Position numbers and translations under genes: made by a program
The notes under the pieces: generated by a model
Told to the model about the DNA's origin: nothing
What the model saw: the letters and a program-made list of their open reading frames with translations, nothing else
The model's database searches: none
In this document: positions 42,264 to 50,999 of the stretch, one piece after another
Position numbering within the stretch: position 1 is the stretch's first letter
How the letters are laid out: the number at the start of each line of letters is the position of its first letter
NCBI RefSeq assembly: GCF_025836995.1
Contig: NZ_CP107546.1
Location: forward strand, 2,914,001-2,978,000
Length of the DNA: 64,000 nucleotides
Direction: 5' to 3'
Source of the DNA: Microbacterium sp. M28
Lineage (GTDB): Bacteria > Actinomycetota > Actinomycetes > Actinomycetales > Microbacteriaceae

Positions 42264-42935
42264 ATGACCGATCCGGCCGGCGCGCGCGAGGAGCTGCTGC
42301 AGGCGACCGCTGCGCACGACTGGGGCGGCCCGTTCCCGCAGCTGGCCGATCCGGAGGCCGCTCGCGAGGCGGCCGTGCTGATCCTGTTCGGCGTGCTCGA
42401 CAGCATCCCCTCGCCGACCGACGATGCCGTGGTCGCCCGCGACCTCGATGTCCTGCTGCAGCGTCGGGCATCGACGCTCTCCTCCCACCCCGGCCAGGTG
42501 TCGTTCCCCGGCGGCGGGCGGGAGGACGGCGATGCGGATGCCGCGGCGACGGCTCTGCGCGAAGCGGAGGAGGAGACCGGGCTCGACCCGTCCGGCGTCG
42601 AGGTGCTGGCCACGCTGCCCGAGATCCCGCTGGCCGCGAGCAATCACCGTGTCACACCTGTGCTGGGCTGGTGGCGCCGTCCCTCCGATGTCGCCGCGGT
42701 CGACCACGCCGAGACGGTCGAGGTCTTCCGCGTGCCGGTGGCGCAGCTGCTGGACCCGCGGACGCGCTTCACGTCAGTGCTCGAACGCGGCAGCATGCGA
42801 TTCAGCGGACCGGCCTTCGACGTCGATGGCACGATCGTCTGGGGCTTCACGGCCATGGTGCTGGACGGGCTCTTCGAGGCCTGCGGGTGGAATGTCCCCT
42901 GGGATCGCGGCGACGAACGCCCGGTCGAGATCTGA
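42264..42935 (+). CDS. NUDIX hydrolase, CoA-pyrophosphatase type
   Basis: A 223-residue NUDIX protein. The UPF0035/CoA-diphosphatase motif SSHPGQVSFPGG (about 73-84) precedes a NUDIX box ending REAEEETGL (99-107); the first Glu of the box is replaced by Asp/Ala neighbours, as is usual in this subfamily. It should split CoA or acyl-CoA into acyl-phosphopantetheine and 3',5'-ADP, or act on a similar dinucleotide. It is divergent from the sterol-carrier-like gene and lies just upstream of purD. Confidence 0.9.
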   Translation: MTDPAGAREELLQATAAHDWGGPFPQLADPEAAREAAVLILFGVLDSIPSPTDDAVVARDLDVLLQRRASTLSSHPGQVSFPGGGREDGDADAAATALREAEEETGLDPSGVEVLATLPEIPLAASNHRVTPVLGWWRRPSDVAAVDHAETVEVFRVPVAQLLDPRTRFTSVLERGSMRFSGPAFDVDGTIVWGFTAMVLDGLFEACGWNVPWDRGDERPVEI

Positions 42936-42959
42936 CGGAACGCGACCGGCCCGGCTCGG

Positions 42960-42965
42960 TAGGCT
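42960..42965 (+). promoter_or_regulatory. -10 box of purD (leaderless)
   Basis: TAGGCT is six bases before the GTG. The GGAGGA in between would then be untranscribed or only partly transcribed, so it should not be read as a ribosome site. Confidence 0.6.
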
Positions 42966-42971
42966 GGAGGA

Positions 42972-44249
42972 GTGAAGATCCTCGTCCTCGGTTCCGGTGC
43001 CCGTGAGCACGCGATCATCCTCGCCCTTCGAGCGGAGAGCGCGGAGCATGAGATCTTCGCCGCGCCTGGCAACGCCGGCATCGCGGCCGATGCGACGCTC
43101 GTCTCCGTCGACCCGCTCGACGGCGCAGCCGTGACGTCGTTCGCCAACACCCATGCGATCGATCTCGTCGTCGTCGGTCCGGAAGCGCCGCTGGTCGCCG
43201 GTGTCGCCGATGTGCTGCGCGAGCGCGGCATCCCGGTGTTCGGTCCCGGGAAGGCCGCGGCGCAACTCGAGGGCTCCAAGGCCTTCGCCAAACGCGTCAT
43301 GGACGCCGCAGGTGTCCCCACGGGTCGCGCCGTGCGCGCGGCGACCGTCGCCGAGGTGGAAGCCGCGTTCGACGAGCTCGGGGCCCCGCACGTAGTGAAG
43401 GCCGACGGCCTGGCCGCCGGCAAGGGCGTCCTCGTGACGCCGGACCGCGCCGAGGCCCTCGCACACGCCTCGCACTACCTCGCCGAGGGCGCGGTGCTGA
43501 TCGAGGAGTTCCTCTCCGGTCCCGAGGTCTCGCTCTTCTTCCTCAGCGACGGCGACACCGTTCGGGCACTCAGCCCCGCGCAGGACTTCAAGCGCGCCTA
43601 CGACGGTGACGAGGGCCCCAACACCGGCGGCATGGGCGCGTACACACCTCTCCCCTGGCTCGCCGACGACTACGGCAGCGAGGCGGAGTTCGTCTCGCTC
43701 GTCACCGAGCAGGTCGCTTTGCCCGTCATCCGGCAGCTGGATGCCGAGGGCACGCCGTTCATCGGTCTGCTGTACGCGGGCCTCATCCTCACCGAGTCCG
43801 GTGTGCGCGTCATCGAATTCAACGCCCGGTTCGGCGACCCTGAGACCCAGGTCGTGCTGCCGCGTCTGGTGACGCCGCTGTCCGAGCTGCTGTTCGCCGC
43901 GGCATCCGGAACCCTCGAGGACCAGCCGCAGCCCGAATTCTCCGACGAAGTCGCGATCACCGTCGTGCTCGCGAGCGAGGGATACCCCGAGGCGCCGCAG
44001 ACCGGTCGGCCGATCGAGGGGCTGTCCGACGCGGCGGCGGTCGACGGCGTGCGGATCGTGCACGCCGCCACCGCAGGCCCCGACGCCCCCGGCGGCGATC
44101 TGCTCGCAACCGGCGGTCGCGTGCTGAACGTCGTCGCGACGGCCTCCGATTTCGCCACCGCACGTGCGCAGGCCTACGACGCGATCGGCCGGATCACGCT
44201 CGAGGGCTCGCACTTCCGCACCGACATCGCGGCACGCGTCGCGGAGTGA
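42972..44249 (+). CDS. purD: Phosphoribosylamine-glycine ligase
   Basis: A 425-residue GAR synthetase, the second step of purine synthesis. N-domain KILVLGSGAREHA, ATP-grasp domain with VKADGLAAGKGV (about 140) and metal-binding EFNARFGDPE (about 287) are all present. Start GTG 42972. It continues the purine theme of the neighbouring purM-purF operon, but on the opposite strand. Confidence 0.97.
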   Translation: MKILVLGSGAREHAIILALRAESAEHEIFAAPGNAGIAADATLVSVDPLDGAAVTSFANTHAIDLVVVGPEAPLVAGVADVLRERGIPVFGPGKAAAQLEGSKAFAKRVMDAAGVPTGRAVRAATVAEVEAAFDELGAPHVVKADGLAAGKGVLVTPDRAEALAHASHYLAEGAVLIEEFLSGPEVSLFFLSDGDTVRALSPAQDFKRAYDGDEGPNTGGMGAYTPLPWLADDYGSEAEFVSLVTEQVALPVIRQLDAEGTPFIGLLYAGLILTESGVRVIEFNARFGDPETQVVLPRLVTPLSELLFAAASGTLEDQPQPEFSDEVAITVVLASEGYPEAPQTGRPIEGLSDAAAVDGVRIVHAATAGPDAPGGDLLATGGRVLNVVATASDFATARAQAYDAIGRITLEGSHFRTDIAARVAE

Positions 44250-44267
44250 CCACCCCGCGGGGCCACG

Positions 44268-45446
44268 TCACTCGGCGAGGCTGAAACTGCGCGGCAGGAT
44301 CTCCGGGCTCAGCGCGTATTCGACCGCGAGCAGGCTCGCACCGCGCACGGCGGCCTCGCCTGCGGTGACGGACTGGACGATCGCGAGGTGCTCGGTCGCC
44401 AGCGGCATCGAGTGCCGATAGACCACCTCGCGGACTCCCGCGATCAGGTGCTCGCCCACGCGCGCCATCGCGCCGCCGATGGCGATCACCGAGGGGTTGA
44501 GCAGACTGACGGACGCGGTGAGCACCTCGCCGAGATCCCGGCCGGCCTGACGAACGGCCTGGATGGCCTCGAGGTTGCCGGCCTTGACCAGTTCGACGAC
44601 ATCGTCGCCGTCGGCCGCGCGGACGCCTCGGTCGTTCAGCGAGCGCGCGATCGCAGGGCCCGATGCCAGCGCCTCGAGGCATCCGGTGTTCCCGCAGTGG
44701 CAGGGCACGTCCGCACCGCGTGACACCCGGACGTGGCCGAAGTCGCCCGCGATGCCCTGCGCTCCACGGAGCAGGCGACCGTCGGAGATGATGCCGGCGC
44801 CGATGCCGGTCGCGACCTTCACGAAGATCATGTGGTCGGTCGACGGCCAGGCGGCCGCGCGCTCGCCGAGCGCGGAGAGATTGACGTCGTTGTCGACGAG
44901 CACGGGCACCTGCAGGTGCTGCTGCACCCAGCCCGGGACGTCGAAATCGTCCCACCCCGGCATGATCGGCGGCTTCGCCGGGCGTCCGGTGGCGTGCTCG
45001 ACGGGCCCCGGCACCCCGACCCCGACGGCCGCGACGCGGTCATGCGTGAGACCGGCCTCGGCGATGAGTTCGTGCGCGGCCTCGGCGAACCAGGACAGCA
45101 CGGACTCAGGGCCGAGCGACACCGCAAGCCTGCCGGTGCGTTCGGCGAGCACGGTTCCCGCCAGGTCCGTCACCGCGACCGTCGTGTGCGAGGCCCCGAT
45201 GTCGGCGGCGATCACGACCTTCGCGGTCGGGTTCAGCGCGAACTGGGACGGCGGGCGGCCGCCGGTCGATGCGGCGTCCGCGACCGGAGCGATCAGCCCC
45301 TTGCGCATGAGCTCGTCGACACGCGCGGCGACCGTGGATCGGGCCAGACCAGACGTCTTGGCCAGTTCGGCCCTGGTCCGCGGTTCACCGTCCCGAAGCA
45401 GCTGGAACAGGTCGCCGACGCCGGCGGTGTGGGGATTGCTTGCCAT
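44268..45446 (-). CDS. ROK-family transcriptional regulator
   Basis: A 392-residue ROK regulator. An N-terminal winged helix (FQLLRDGEPRTRAELAKTSGLARSTV, split) precedes a kinase-like domain with the DNDVNLSALGE region and a canonical zinc motif CHCGNTGCLE (about 245). It is downstream of, and co-directional with, the sugar ABC permease, so it is the likely regulator of that importer. ATG 45444-45446 has AGGTGA just upstream; a GTG twelve bases earlier is possible. Confidence 0.9.
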   Translation of the reverse strand: MASNPHTAGVGDLFQLLRDGEPRTRAELAKTSGLARSTVAARVDELMRKGLIAPVADAASTGGRPPSQFALNPTAKVVIAADIGASHTTVAVTDLAGTVLAERTGRLAVSLGPESVLSWFAEAAHELIAEAGLTHDRVAAVGVGVPGPVEHATGRPAKPPIMPGWDDFDVPGWVQQHLQVPVLVDNDVNLSALGERAAAWPSTDHMIFVKVATGIGAGIISDGRLLRGAQGIAGDFGHVRVSRGADVPCHCGNTGCLEALASGPAIARSLNDRGVRAADGDDVVELVKAGNLEAIQAVRQAGRDLGEVLTASVSLLNPSVIAIGGAMARVGEHLIAGVREVVYRHSMPLATEHLAIVQSVTAGEAAVRGASLLAVEYALSPEILPRSFSLAE

Positions 45447-45541
45447 TCTCACCTGCACTTCTCGTGAACGGCGCGCCGCCCTGACGGCACCGCATCCACG
45501 CCTTCGAGGCCATCGTTCCGGCGCTTCCGCGTCTGTCGATC

Positions 45542-46600
45542 CTATGCGGAAGGCACCTCATGGCCCGCCGGCCGCAGCCGCCGTCGGGGCACTCGACCGA
45601 CGGCGAAACGCTGCTGCAGCAGCACGGCGATCACGATGATCACACCCTTCGCGACGGCCTGCGCGGAGGAGGTGAGGTTGTTCTGGACGAACACGTTCGA
45701 CAGTGTCGCGAAGATGAGCACACCGAACACGGTGCCGGTGATGGTGCCCCGACCGCCGACGAGCAGCGTGCCGCCCACCACGACGGCGGCGATGGCATCG
45801 AGTTCGTACAGGTTGCCATGCGTCGACGTGCCTGCCGTGGTGCGGCCCATGAGCATGACGGCCGCGATGCCCGCGGTCGTGCCGACCAGCGCGTACAGCC
45901 ACATCGTGTGCTGCTTCACCTTGATGCCGGCCAGTCGGGCGGCTTCGGCGTTGCCACCGATCGCGACCGTTCGACGCCCGAACGTCGTGCGGTTGAGCAG
46001 GAACCACCCGGCGACGGCGACGAGCGCGAAGATCCAGATGAGGATGTCGACGCCGAGCAGGTCGACGTTCATGGCGCGAAGGAAGTCGCGGTCGCTCAGG
46101 ACGAGGGTGCGGTTGTTCGCGAGGATCTCTGCGAGCCCTCGGGCACCGACCATCATCGCGAGCGTCGCCATGAAGGCCGCGACCTTGCCGTAGGCGATCA
46201 CCACCCCGTTGATGAGCCCGGCGCCGAATCCGACGAGCAGAGCCACCAGCACGGTCACGGTCCAGTGGCTCGACCCCGCGATGTCCTGGATCGCCTTCAG
46301 CGACCCCACCACGGACGCGAGCGCGAGCACCGCACCGACCGAGAGGTCGATGCCGCCCGCGATGATCACGAAGGTCATGCCGATGCTGATCACGCCCGTG
46401 ATCGATGCCTGGCGCAGGATGACGAGCGCGTTGTCGAAGTTCAGGAAGTTCGACGAGGTCACCGCTCCGACGATGATGAGCACGACCAGCGCGAGCACCA
46501 GGCCGAGGTTGCGCCCGACCGATCCGGACAGCAGCCGACGCAACGGCGAGACGGTTTCAGCCGGGTTCTGTTCCGGCGATGTGGGGGTCTGCACGCTCAC
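45542..46600 (-). CDS. Ribose/inositol-type ABC importer permease
   Basis: A 352-residue RbsC-like permease of the CUT2 class with about ten hydrophobic segments; GMTFVIIAGGIDLSVGAVLAL and GNAEAARLAGI are typical. The GTG start overlaps the ATPase stop (GTGA). It imports a monosaccharide or polyol together with the ATPase and binding protein next door; the presence of a Gfo/Idh/MocA dehydrogenase suggests inositol or another polyol (inference). Confidence 0.93.
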   Translation of the reverse strand: MSVQTPTSPEQNPAETVSPLRRLLSGSVGRNLGLVLALVVLIIVGAVTSSNFLNFDNALVILRQASITGVISIGMTFVIIAGGIDLSVGAVLALASVVGSLKAIQDIAGSSHWTVTVLVALLVGFGAGLINGVVIAYGKVAAFMATLAMMVGARGLAEILANNRTLVLSDRDFLRAMNVDLLGVDILIWIFALVAVAGWFLLNRTTFGRRTVAIGGNAEAARLAGIKVKQHTMWLYALVGTTAGIAAVMLMGRTTAGTSTHGNLYELDAIAAVVVGGTLLVGGRGTITGTVFGVLIFATLSNVFVQNNLTSSAQAVAKGVIIVIAVLLQQRFAVGRVPRRRLRPAGHEVPSA

Positions 46601-48117
46601 GCGGCGACTCCTTTCATGACGAGGTCGAGCACACCGTGCTCGTCGATCTCCGATGCGGGGACTGTGCTGAGGACGCGACCGTCGCCGACGACGAGAACCG
46701 AATCCGAGAGGCCGAGGACCTCGTCGATCTCACTCGAGATGATGACGATGGCGTGGCCGGATGCCGCCAGCCGACGGATGAGCGCATAGATCTCCGAGCG
46801 CGCGCCGATGTCGACACCTCTGGTGGGCTCGTCCAGCAGCAGCACCGAGCTGCCGCGCACGAGCCAGCGAGCGAGCAGGATCTTCTGCTGGTTTCCGCCG
46901 GAGAGCGTCGCCGCCGGCCGATCGGGGTCGGCCGGTCGCAACTCGAGGGCGGCGATCTGCTCCCGCGTGACGCGACGCTCGCTGCGCTCGTCCAGCCATG
47001 GTCCCTTCGCGAAACGCGCGAACGAGGAGAGCGTCACGTTCTTGAAGATCGGCTCGCCGAGGACGAGTCCCTGCGACTTGCGCTCCTCGGGGCTGAGCCC
47101 GACGCCGGCGGACACCGATGCGGCGACGGATCCGCGCGGGAGGTTCTTCCCGGCGACGCGGACGGTTCCGCGCGACGCCTTCCTGGCGCCGTAGATCGTC
47201 TCGATGATCTCGCTGCGCCCGGATCCGACCAGACCTGCGAGGCCGACGATCTCGCCGGCGCGCACCGAGAACGACACGTCCTCGAACACTCCGGTCAGGC
47301 CCAGCCCTTCGACCTCGAGCAGCACCGGCGCGTCAGGGGCGATGGGCTCCGCCGGCGGGAAGACGTTCTGCACCGACCGTCCGGTCATGTGCTTGATCAA
47401 CTCCGCCGTGGTGGTCTCCGCCACGGGCAGGTTGCTCGCGACGGTCGATCCGTCCTTCAGGACCGTGATGCGGTCGCCGATCTCGCGGATCTCCTCGAGG
47501 CGGTGAGTGATGTACACCACGGCGATGCCCTGCGACGTGACCTCTCGCACGACCGCGAACAGATTGCGCACCTCTTCGGAGTCCAGGACAGCGCTCGGCT
47601 CGTCCATGATGATGAGCTTCGTGTCGTGCGACAGCGCACGGGCCATGCTGACGATCTGCTTCTCCGCGGCGCTCAGCGAGCCGACCTCGGCATGCGGCGA
47701 CATCGAGCCGTGTCCGAGACGGTGCAGCAGCGCGCGCGTCTGCTGGGTGAGCTGACGGCGGCGCGTGAAGCCGAACCGGTCGAACTCGTGCCCGAGGAAG
47801 ACGTTCTCGGCGACGGTGAGCCCGTCGACGACGTCGAGCTCCTGGTACATCGTCGAGATGCCGAGCGAGATCGCGGTCTGCGGGTGGTCGATCTCGACGG
47901 ACTCGCCCATCCAGCGGATCTCCCCCGCGTCCGGCCGGTGCACGCCGGCGAGCGTCTTGATCAGCGTCGACTTGCCCGCACCGTTCTGTCCGAGCAGGCA
48001 GTGCACCTCGCCGGGCAGCACTTCCAGCTGCACGCCGCGCAGGGCGTGCACGCCGGAGAAGCTCTTCTCGACACCGCGCATCTCGAGTAATGCCGAAGCA
48101 TGGTCATCTTTGATCAC
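46597..48117 (-). CDS. Ribose/inositol-type ABC importer ATPase (tandem)
   Basis: A 506-residue RbsA-like protein with two ATPase domains. The first has Walker A GQNGAGKST (about 42), signature LSAAEKQ and Walker B LIIMDEPSAVLD. The second has a degenerate Walker A GLVGSGRSE, signature LSGGNQQK and VLLLDEPTRGVD. This asymmetry is normal for the CUT2 family. Start GTG 48115-48117 is chosen because TATGTT stands six bases before it. Confidence 0.95.
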   Translation of the reverse strand: MIKDDHASALLEMRGVEKSFSGVHALRGVQLEVLPGEVHCLLGQNGAGKSTLIKTLAGVHRPDAGEIRWMGESVEIDHPQTAISLGISTMYQELDVVDGLTVAENVFLGHEFDRFGFTRRRQLTQQTRALLHRLGHGSMSPHAEVGSLSAAEKQIVSMARALSHDTKLIIMDEPSAVLDSEEVRNLFAVVREVTSQGIAVVYITHRLEEIREIGDRITVLKDGSTVASNLPVAETTTAELIKHMTGRSVQNVFPPAEPIAPDAPVLLEVEGLGLTGVFEDVSFSVRAGEIVGLAGLVGSGRSEIIETIYGARKASRGTVRVAGKNLPRGSVAASVSAGVGLSPEERKSQGLVLGEPIFKNVTLSSFARFAKGPWLDERSERRVTREQIAALELRPADPDRPAATLSGGNQQKILLARWLVRGSSVLLLDEPTRGVDIGARSEIYALIRRLAASGHAIVIISSEIDEVLGLSDSVLVVGDGRVLSTVPASEIDEHGVLDLVMKGVAA

Positions 48118-48123
48118 GGGATG

Positions 48124-48129
48124 AACATA
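48124..48129 (-). promoter_or_regulatory. -10 box of the ABC ATPase-permease operon (leaderless)
   Basis: TATGTT (minus strand) six bases before GTG 48117. Confidence 0.65.
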
Positions 48130-48279
48130 ACATGACCAGGCGAGTGCAGCCAAGGGTCGTGTTCGCGCTCCGCACCGAGAATCCGCAGCGCGGAATCCAG
48201 GGTTCACTCGGGTTTTCCAGCGACCAAACACTTTTGATACTTGTTCGGCAAAAGCTGGTCAATCGAGGGCATGTTCTGC

Positions 48280-48313
48280 TAGCTTGGCCGTCAGCGCCCG
48301 GTGCGCGCTGACG
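48280..48313 (+). promoter_or_regulatory. Promoter and perfect dyad upstream of the binding-protein gene
   Basis: TAGCTT (48280-48285) is a -10 candidate. CGTCAGCGC (48289-48297) pairs perfectly with GCGCTGACG (48305-48313) across seven bases, over the expected start of transcription. It may be the operator for the ROK regulator or an RNA hairpin at the 5' end. The 258-base gap also serves the divergent ATPase promoter. Confidence 0.5.
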
Positions 48314-48375
48314 GGGAACGTCATCGACCGCGCTCGCACCGCACGCATCTGCATCACATTTCAAGGAGGAAAGAC

Positions 48376-49428
48376 ATGCACGGCATGCGCAAGCGCGGGC
48401 TCCGCCCGCTGATGGTCGGAGCGGCGGCCCTGTTCGCCGTCTCGCTGCTGGCCGGATGTACCAGCGACGGGACCGAAGGCGAAGAGGAGACCGGGAACCA
48501 GGGCACCACGAGCGAGGAGAACACCGCGTCCGGTGACACGGTCGTCATCGGCTGGTCGGGCCCCGAGGCCGATCACGGCTGGCTGGGCGCGATCAACTCG
48601 GGTGCGATCGCCACTGCAGAAGGCTTCGACGACGTCGAGCTGCGTCAGGCCGAGGGCACCAACGACGCCAACCAGCAGATCGCGGCGGTGGAGCAGTTCA
48701 TCAACGAGGGCGTCGACGCGATCGTGCTGCTGCCGACCGACGGTGCGGCCCTGACCCAGGTCGCCCAGAAGGCGATGGATGCCGGCATCCCCGTCATCAA
48801 CGTCGACAGGGAGTTCTCGAGCACGTTCGCGTCGCGCGCCACGATCCTGGGCGACAATTACGGCATGGGCGTCAGCGCCGGGACGTACATCTGCGAGCAG
48901 CTCGACGGGCAGAGCGATGCCATCGTCGCCGAGATCGCCGGCATCGACTCCCTGCCGCTGACGCAGGACCGTTCGCAGGGCTTCAAGGACGCGCTGGAAG
49001 GCTGCGGCCTCGAGGTCGGCCCGCGCGTCGCGGCGGACTTCACCGTCGCCGGTGGAGAGAGCGCCACGTCGCAGCTGCTGTCGGCCAACCCGAAGATCGA
49101 CGCGATCTGGAACCACGACGACGACCAGGGCGTCGGCGTCCTGGCGGCGATCGAGTCCGCGGGCCGCGACGAGTTCTTCATGGTCGGCGGCGCGGGCAGC
49201 GTCAACATGATGGACCGCATCAAGGCGGATGACAGCGTCGTCAAGGCGACCGTCATCTACCCGTCCACGCAGGCCGCGGACGGCATCGCACTGGCGCGGC
49301 TGGTCGCACAGGGCAAGACCATGAGCGACCTGGTCACCCCGAGCGTCCCGTACCGGATCGTGCTGGATGCACCCGTCGTCACCAAGGACAACGTCGACGA
49401 GTTCATCGATCTCGCGTTCGAGTCCTGA
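48376..49428 (+). CDS. Periplasmic-type sugar-binding lipoprotein (CUT2)
   Basis: A 350-residue binding protein of the RbsB-like family. The signal peptide has a lipobox (VSLLAGC, Cys about residue 26), then an acidic linker and the two-lobe domain (VVIGWSGPEADHGWLGAINSG and IPVINVDREFSS are typical hinge and sugar-contact regions). Strong ribosome site AAGGAGGA five bases before the ATG. It is divergent from its ATPase and permease, an unusual split of a CUT2 system. Confidence 0.93.
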   Translation: MHGMRKRGLRPLMVGAAALFAVSLLAGCTSDGTEGEEETGNQGTTSEENTASGDTVVIGWSGPEADHGWLGAINSGAIATAEGFDDVELRQAEGTNDANQQIAAVEQFINEGVDAIVLLPTDGAALTQVAQKAMDAGIPVINVDREFSSTFASRATILGDNYGMGVSAGTYICEQLDGQSDAIVAEIAGIDSLPLTQDRSQGFKDALEGCGLEVGPRVAADFTVAGGESATSQLLSANPKIDAIWNHDDDQGVGVLAAIESAGRDEFFMVGGAGSVNMMDRIKADDSVVKATVIYPSTQAADGIALARLVAQGKTMSDLVTPSVPYRIVLDAPVVTKDNVDEFIDLAFES

Positions 49429-49435
49429 TCCACTT

Positions 49436-49465
49436 GCGGGGCGAGCGCTTCGGCGCTCGCCCCGC
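49436..49465 (+). terminator. Intercistronic hairpin
   Basis: A 12-bp perfect GC stem (49436-49447 with 49454-49465) and 6-base loop lie between the binding protein and the dehydrogenase. There is no T-run. It probably lowers read-through or stabilises the binding-protein mRNA, giving more of it than of the enzyme. Confidence 0.65.
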
Positions 49466-49483
49466 GCTGTCCCCGGAGGAAAG

Positions 49484-50647
49484 ATGACCACTGAGCTGCG
49501 CGTGGCGATGATCGGCCACGGATTCATGGGAGCCGCGCATTCCGTCGGCTGGCGTCAGGCGCCGACGGCGTTCGACCTCCCGCTGAGGCCGCGCATGGCG
49601 GTGCTCGTCGGGCGGGATGCCGACAAGACGGCCGCATCGGCTCGGAAGTGGGGCTGGGGCGAGGCCGCCACGGATTGGCGCGCCGTCATCGCGCGCGACG
49701 ACATCGATGTGGTCGACATCGTCACCCCGGGGGACTCGCACGCCGAGATCGCGATCGCCGCTCTCGCCGCCGGCAAGCATGTGCTGTGCGAGAAGCCGCT
49801 GGCGAACTCAGTCGATGAGGCGGAGGCGATGCGGCAGGCCGCGCAGGATGCCGCCGCCCAAGGCATCCGCGCCATGGTGGGCTTCACCTACCGCCGCGTG
49901 CCCGCCGTCACCCTCATGCGCGACATGATCGCGGCAGGGCGCATCGGCACCGTGCGACAGGTGCGGGCGAGCTACCGTCAGGACTGGCTCGCGGACCCCG
50001 AATCGCCGATGACCTGGCGCCTCGACAAGGACCGCGCCGGATCAGGTGCTCTCGGCGACATCGGCGCTCACATCGTCGACATGACGCAGTTCGTCACCGG
50101 TCAGGCGCTGACGCACGTGTCGGCCGCTCTGGAGACGATCGTGTCGGAGCGCCCCGTGCTCGGCGAGGCGATCGGGCTCGGCGGCACCGCCGGCACGGAG
50201 CGGGGCAGGGTCACGGTCGACGACCTCGCACTGTTCGTCGGTCGCCTCGAATCGGGAACACTGGCGAGCTTCGAGGCGACGCGTTTCGCCACAGGGCGCA
50301 AGAACGCGCTCGACATCGAGATCTCCGGGGACGCCGGCGCGCTGCACTGGAACCTCGAAGATCTGAACGCCCTCGAGTTCTACGACGCCACGCGTCCGGC
50401 GGTCGAACAGGGCTTCACCCGCATCCTCGTCACCGAACCCGAGCATCCGTACCTCGAGGGATGGTGGCCCGCCGGGCACATGCTGGGATACGAGCACGGC
50501 TTCTCCCACCAGGCGAAGGACTTCGTGGAGGCGGTCGCCGAGGGTCGCGATCCGCACCCGTCGTTCGCGGACGGGCTGCTCGTGCAACGGGTGCTGGATG
50601 CCGTCGAGCGCAGCGCCTCGACCGGCGCGGTGTGGACCGAGGTCTGA
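49484..50647 (+). CDS. Gfo/Idh/MocA family oxidoreductase
   Basis: A 387-residue NAD(P)-dependent dehydrogenase. The Rossmann domain starts VAMIGHGFMGAAHS; the family motif is HVLCEKPLANS (Lys, about 105), and the C-terminal domain has SGALGDIGAHIVDM with the catalytic Asp/His pair (about 190). It should oxidise the imported sugar or polyol. GGAGGA precedes the ATG by three bases. It is downstream of the binding-protein gene, separated by the hairpin. Confidence 0.92.
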   Translation: MTTELRVAMIGHGFMGAAHSVGWRQAPTAFDLPLRPRMAVLVGRDADKTAASARKWGWGEAATDWRAVIARDDIDVVDIVTPGDSHAEIAIAALAAGKHVLCEKPLANSVDEAEAMRQAAQDAAAQGIRAMVGFTYRRVPAVTLMRDMIAAGRIGTVRQVRASYRQDWLADPESPMTWRLDKDRAGSGALGDIGAHIVDMTQFVTGQALTHVSAALETIVSERPVLGEAIGLGGTAGTERGRVTVDDLALFVGRLESGTLASFEATRFATGRKNALDIEISGDAGALHWNLEDLNALEFYDATRPAVEQGFTRILVTEPEHPYLEGWWPAGHMLGYEHGFSHQAKDFVEAVAEGRDPHPSFADGLLVQRVLDAVERSASTGAVWTEV

Positions 50648-50658
50648 GCCGCGGGCGA

Positions 50659-50752
50659 GCATCCCGCATCCCCCTGCGTCGGAGAGATCCCGCATGTCGG
50701 ACGCGACCAGGTGCTTCCGTCCGACGCTGGGGAGTTCTCCGACGCGGGATGC
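50659..50752. repeat. Branched palindromic element
   Basis: GCATCCCGC (50659-50667) pairs with 50744-50752 and GCGTCGGAGAG (50676-50686) with 50737-50746; an inner arm GTCGGACG (about 50696-50703) pairs with CGTCCGAC (50718-50725). It forms a long interrupted hairpin after the dehydrogenase stop, at the edge of the DUF1254/alkyl sulfatase region. Confidence 0.65.
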
Positions 50753-50999
50753 GTGCGTCCGATCTCACGAGAAGTGTCGGAATCTCACGAGTGTGGCGGA
50801 CCAGGTGGATTCGTAAGGGTGTCGATCGCGTTCCGCGCCGGGCCAGCCACCTCCACCGAAAACGATCGTTTTCGGCGTGATCCGGTCTGGAGTCCCGGAA
50901 CGGGGTCCGTTAACGTTCACCGGAATCCCGATACGGCGGGGGTTTTCGGTCGGCTCGTGAACCGGCGTTGACCCGGCGCCGTACGGTAGTTCGGCTGGC
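50753..50999. promoter_or_regulatory. Non-coding gap with a perfect 20-bp palindrome
   Basis: The 352-base gap 50648-50999 holds the branched element and then a perfect 20-bp palindrome CCGAAAACGATCGTTTTCGG at 50856-50875. Its core AACGATCGTT recurs in the next two gaps. No gene is seen. A GTTAACGTTC stretch at about 50910 is of no clear meaning. Confidence 0.7.

Noticed and set aside
42966..42971. GGAGGA as the ribosome site of purD
   Set aside because: It abuts the GTG with no spacing and lies directly after the -10 box, so it would not be in the transcript.
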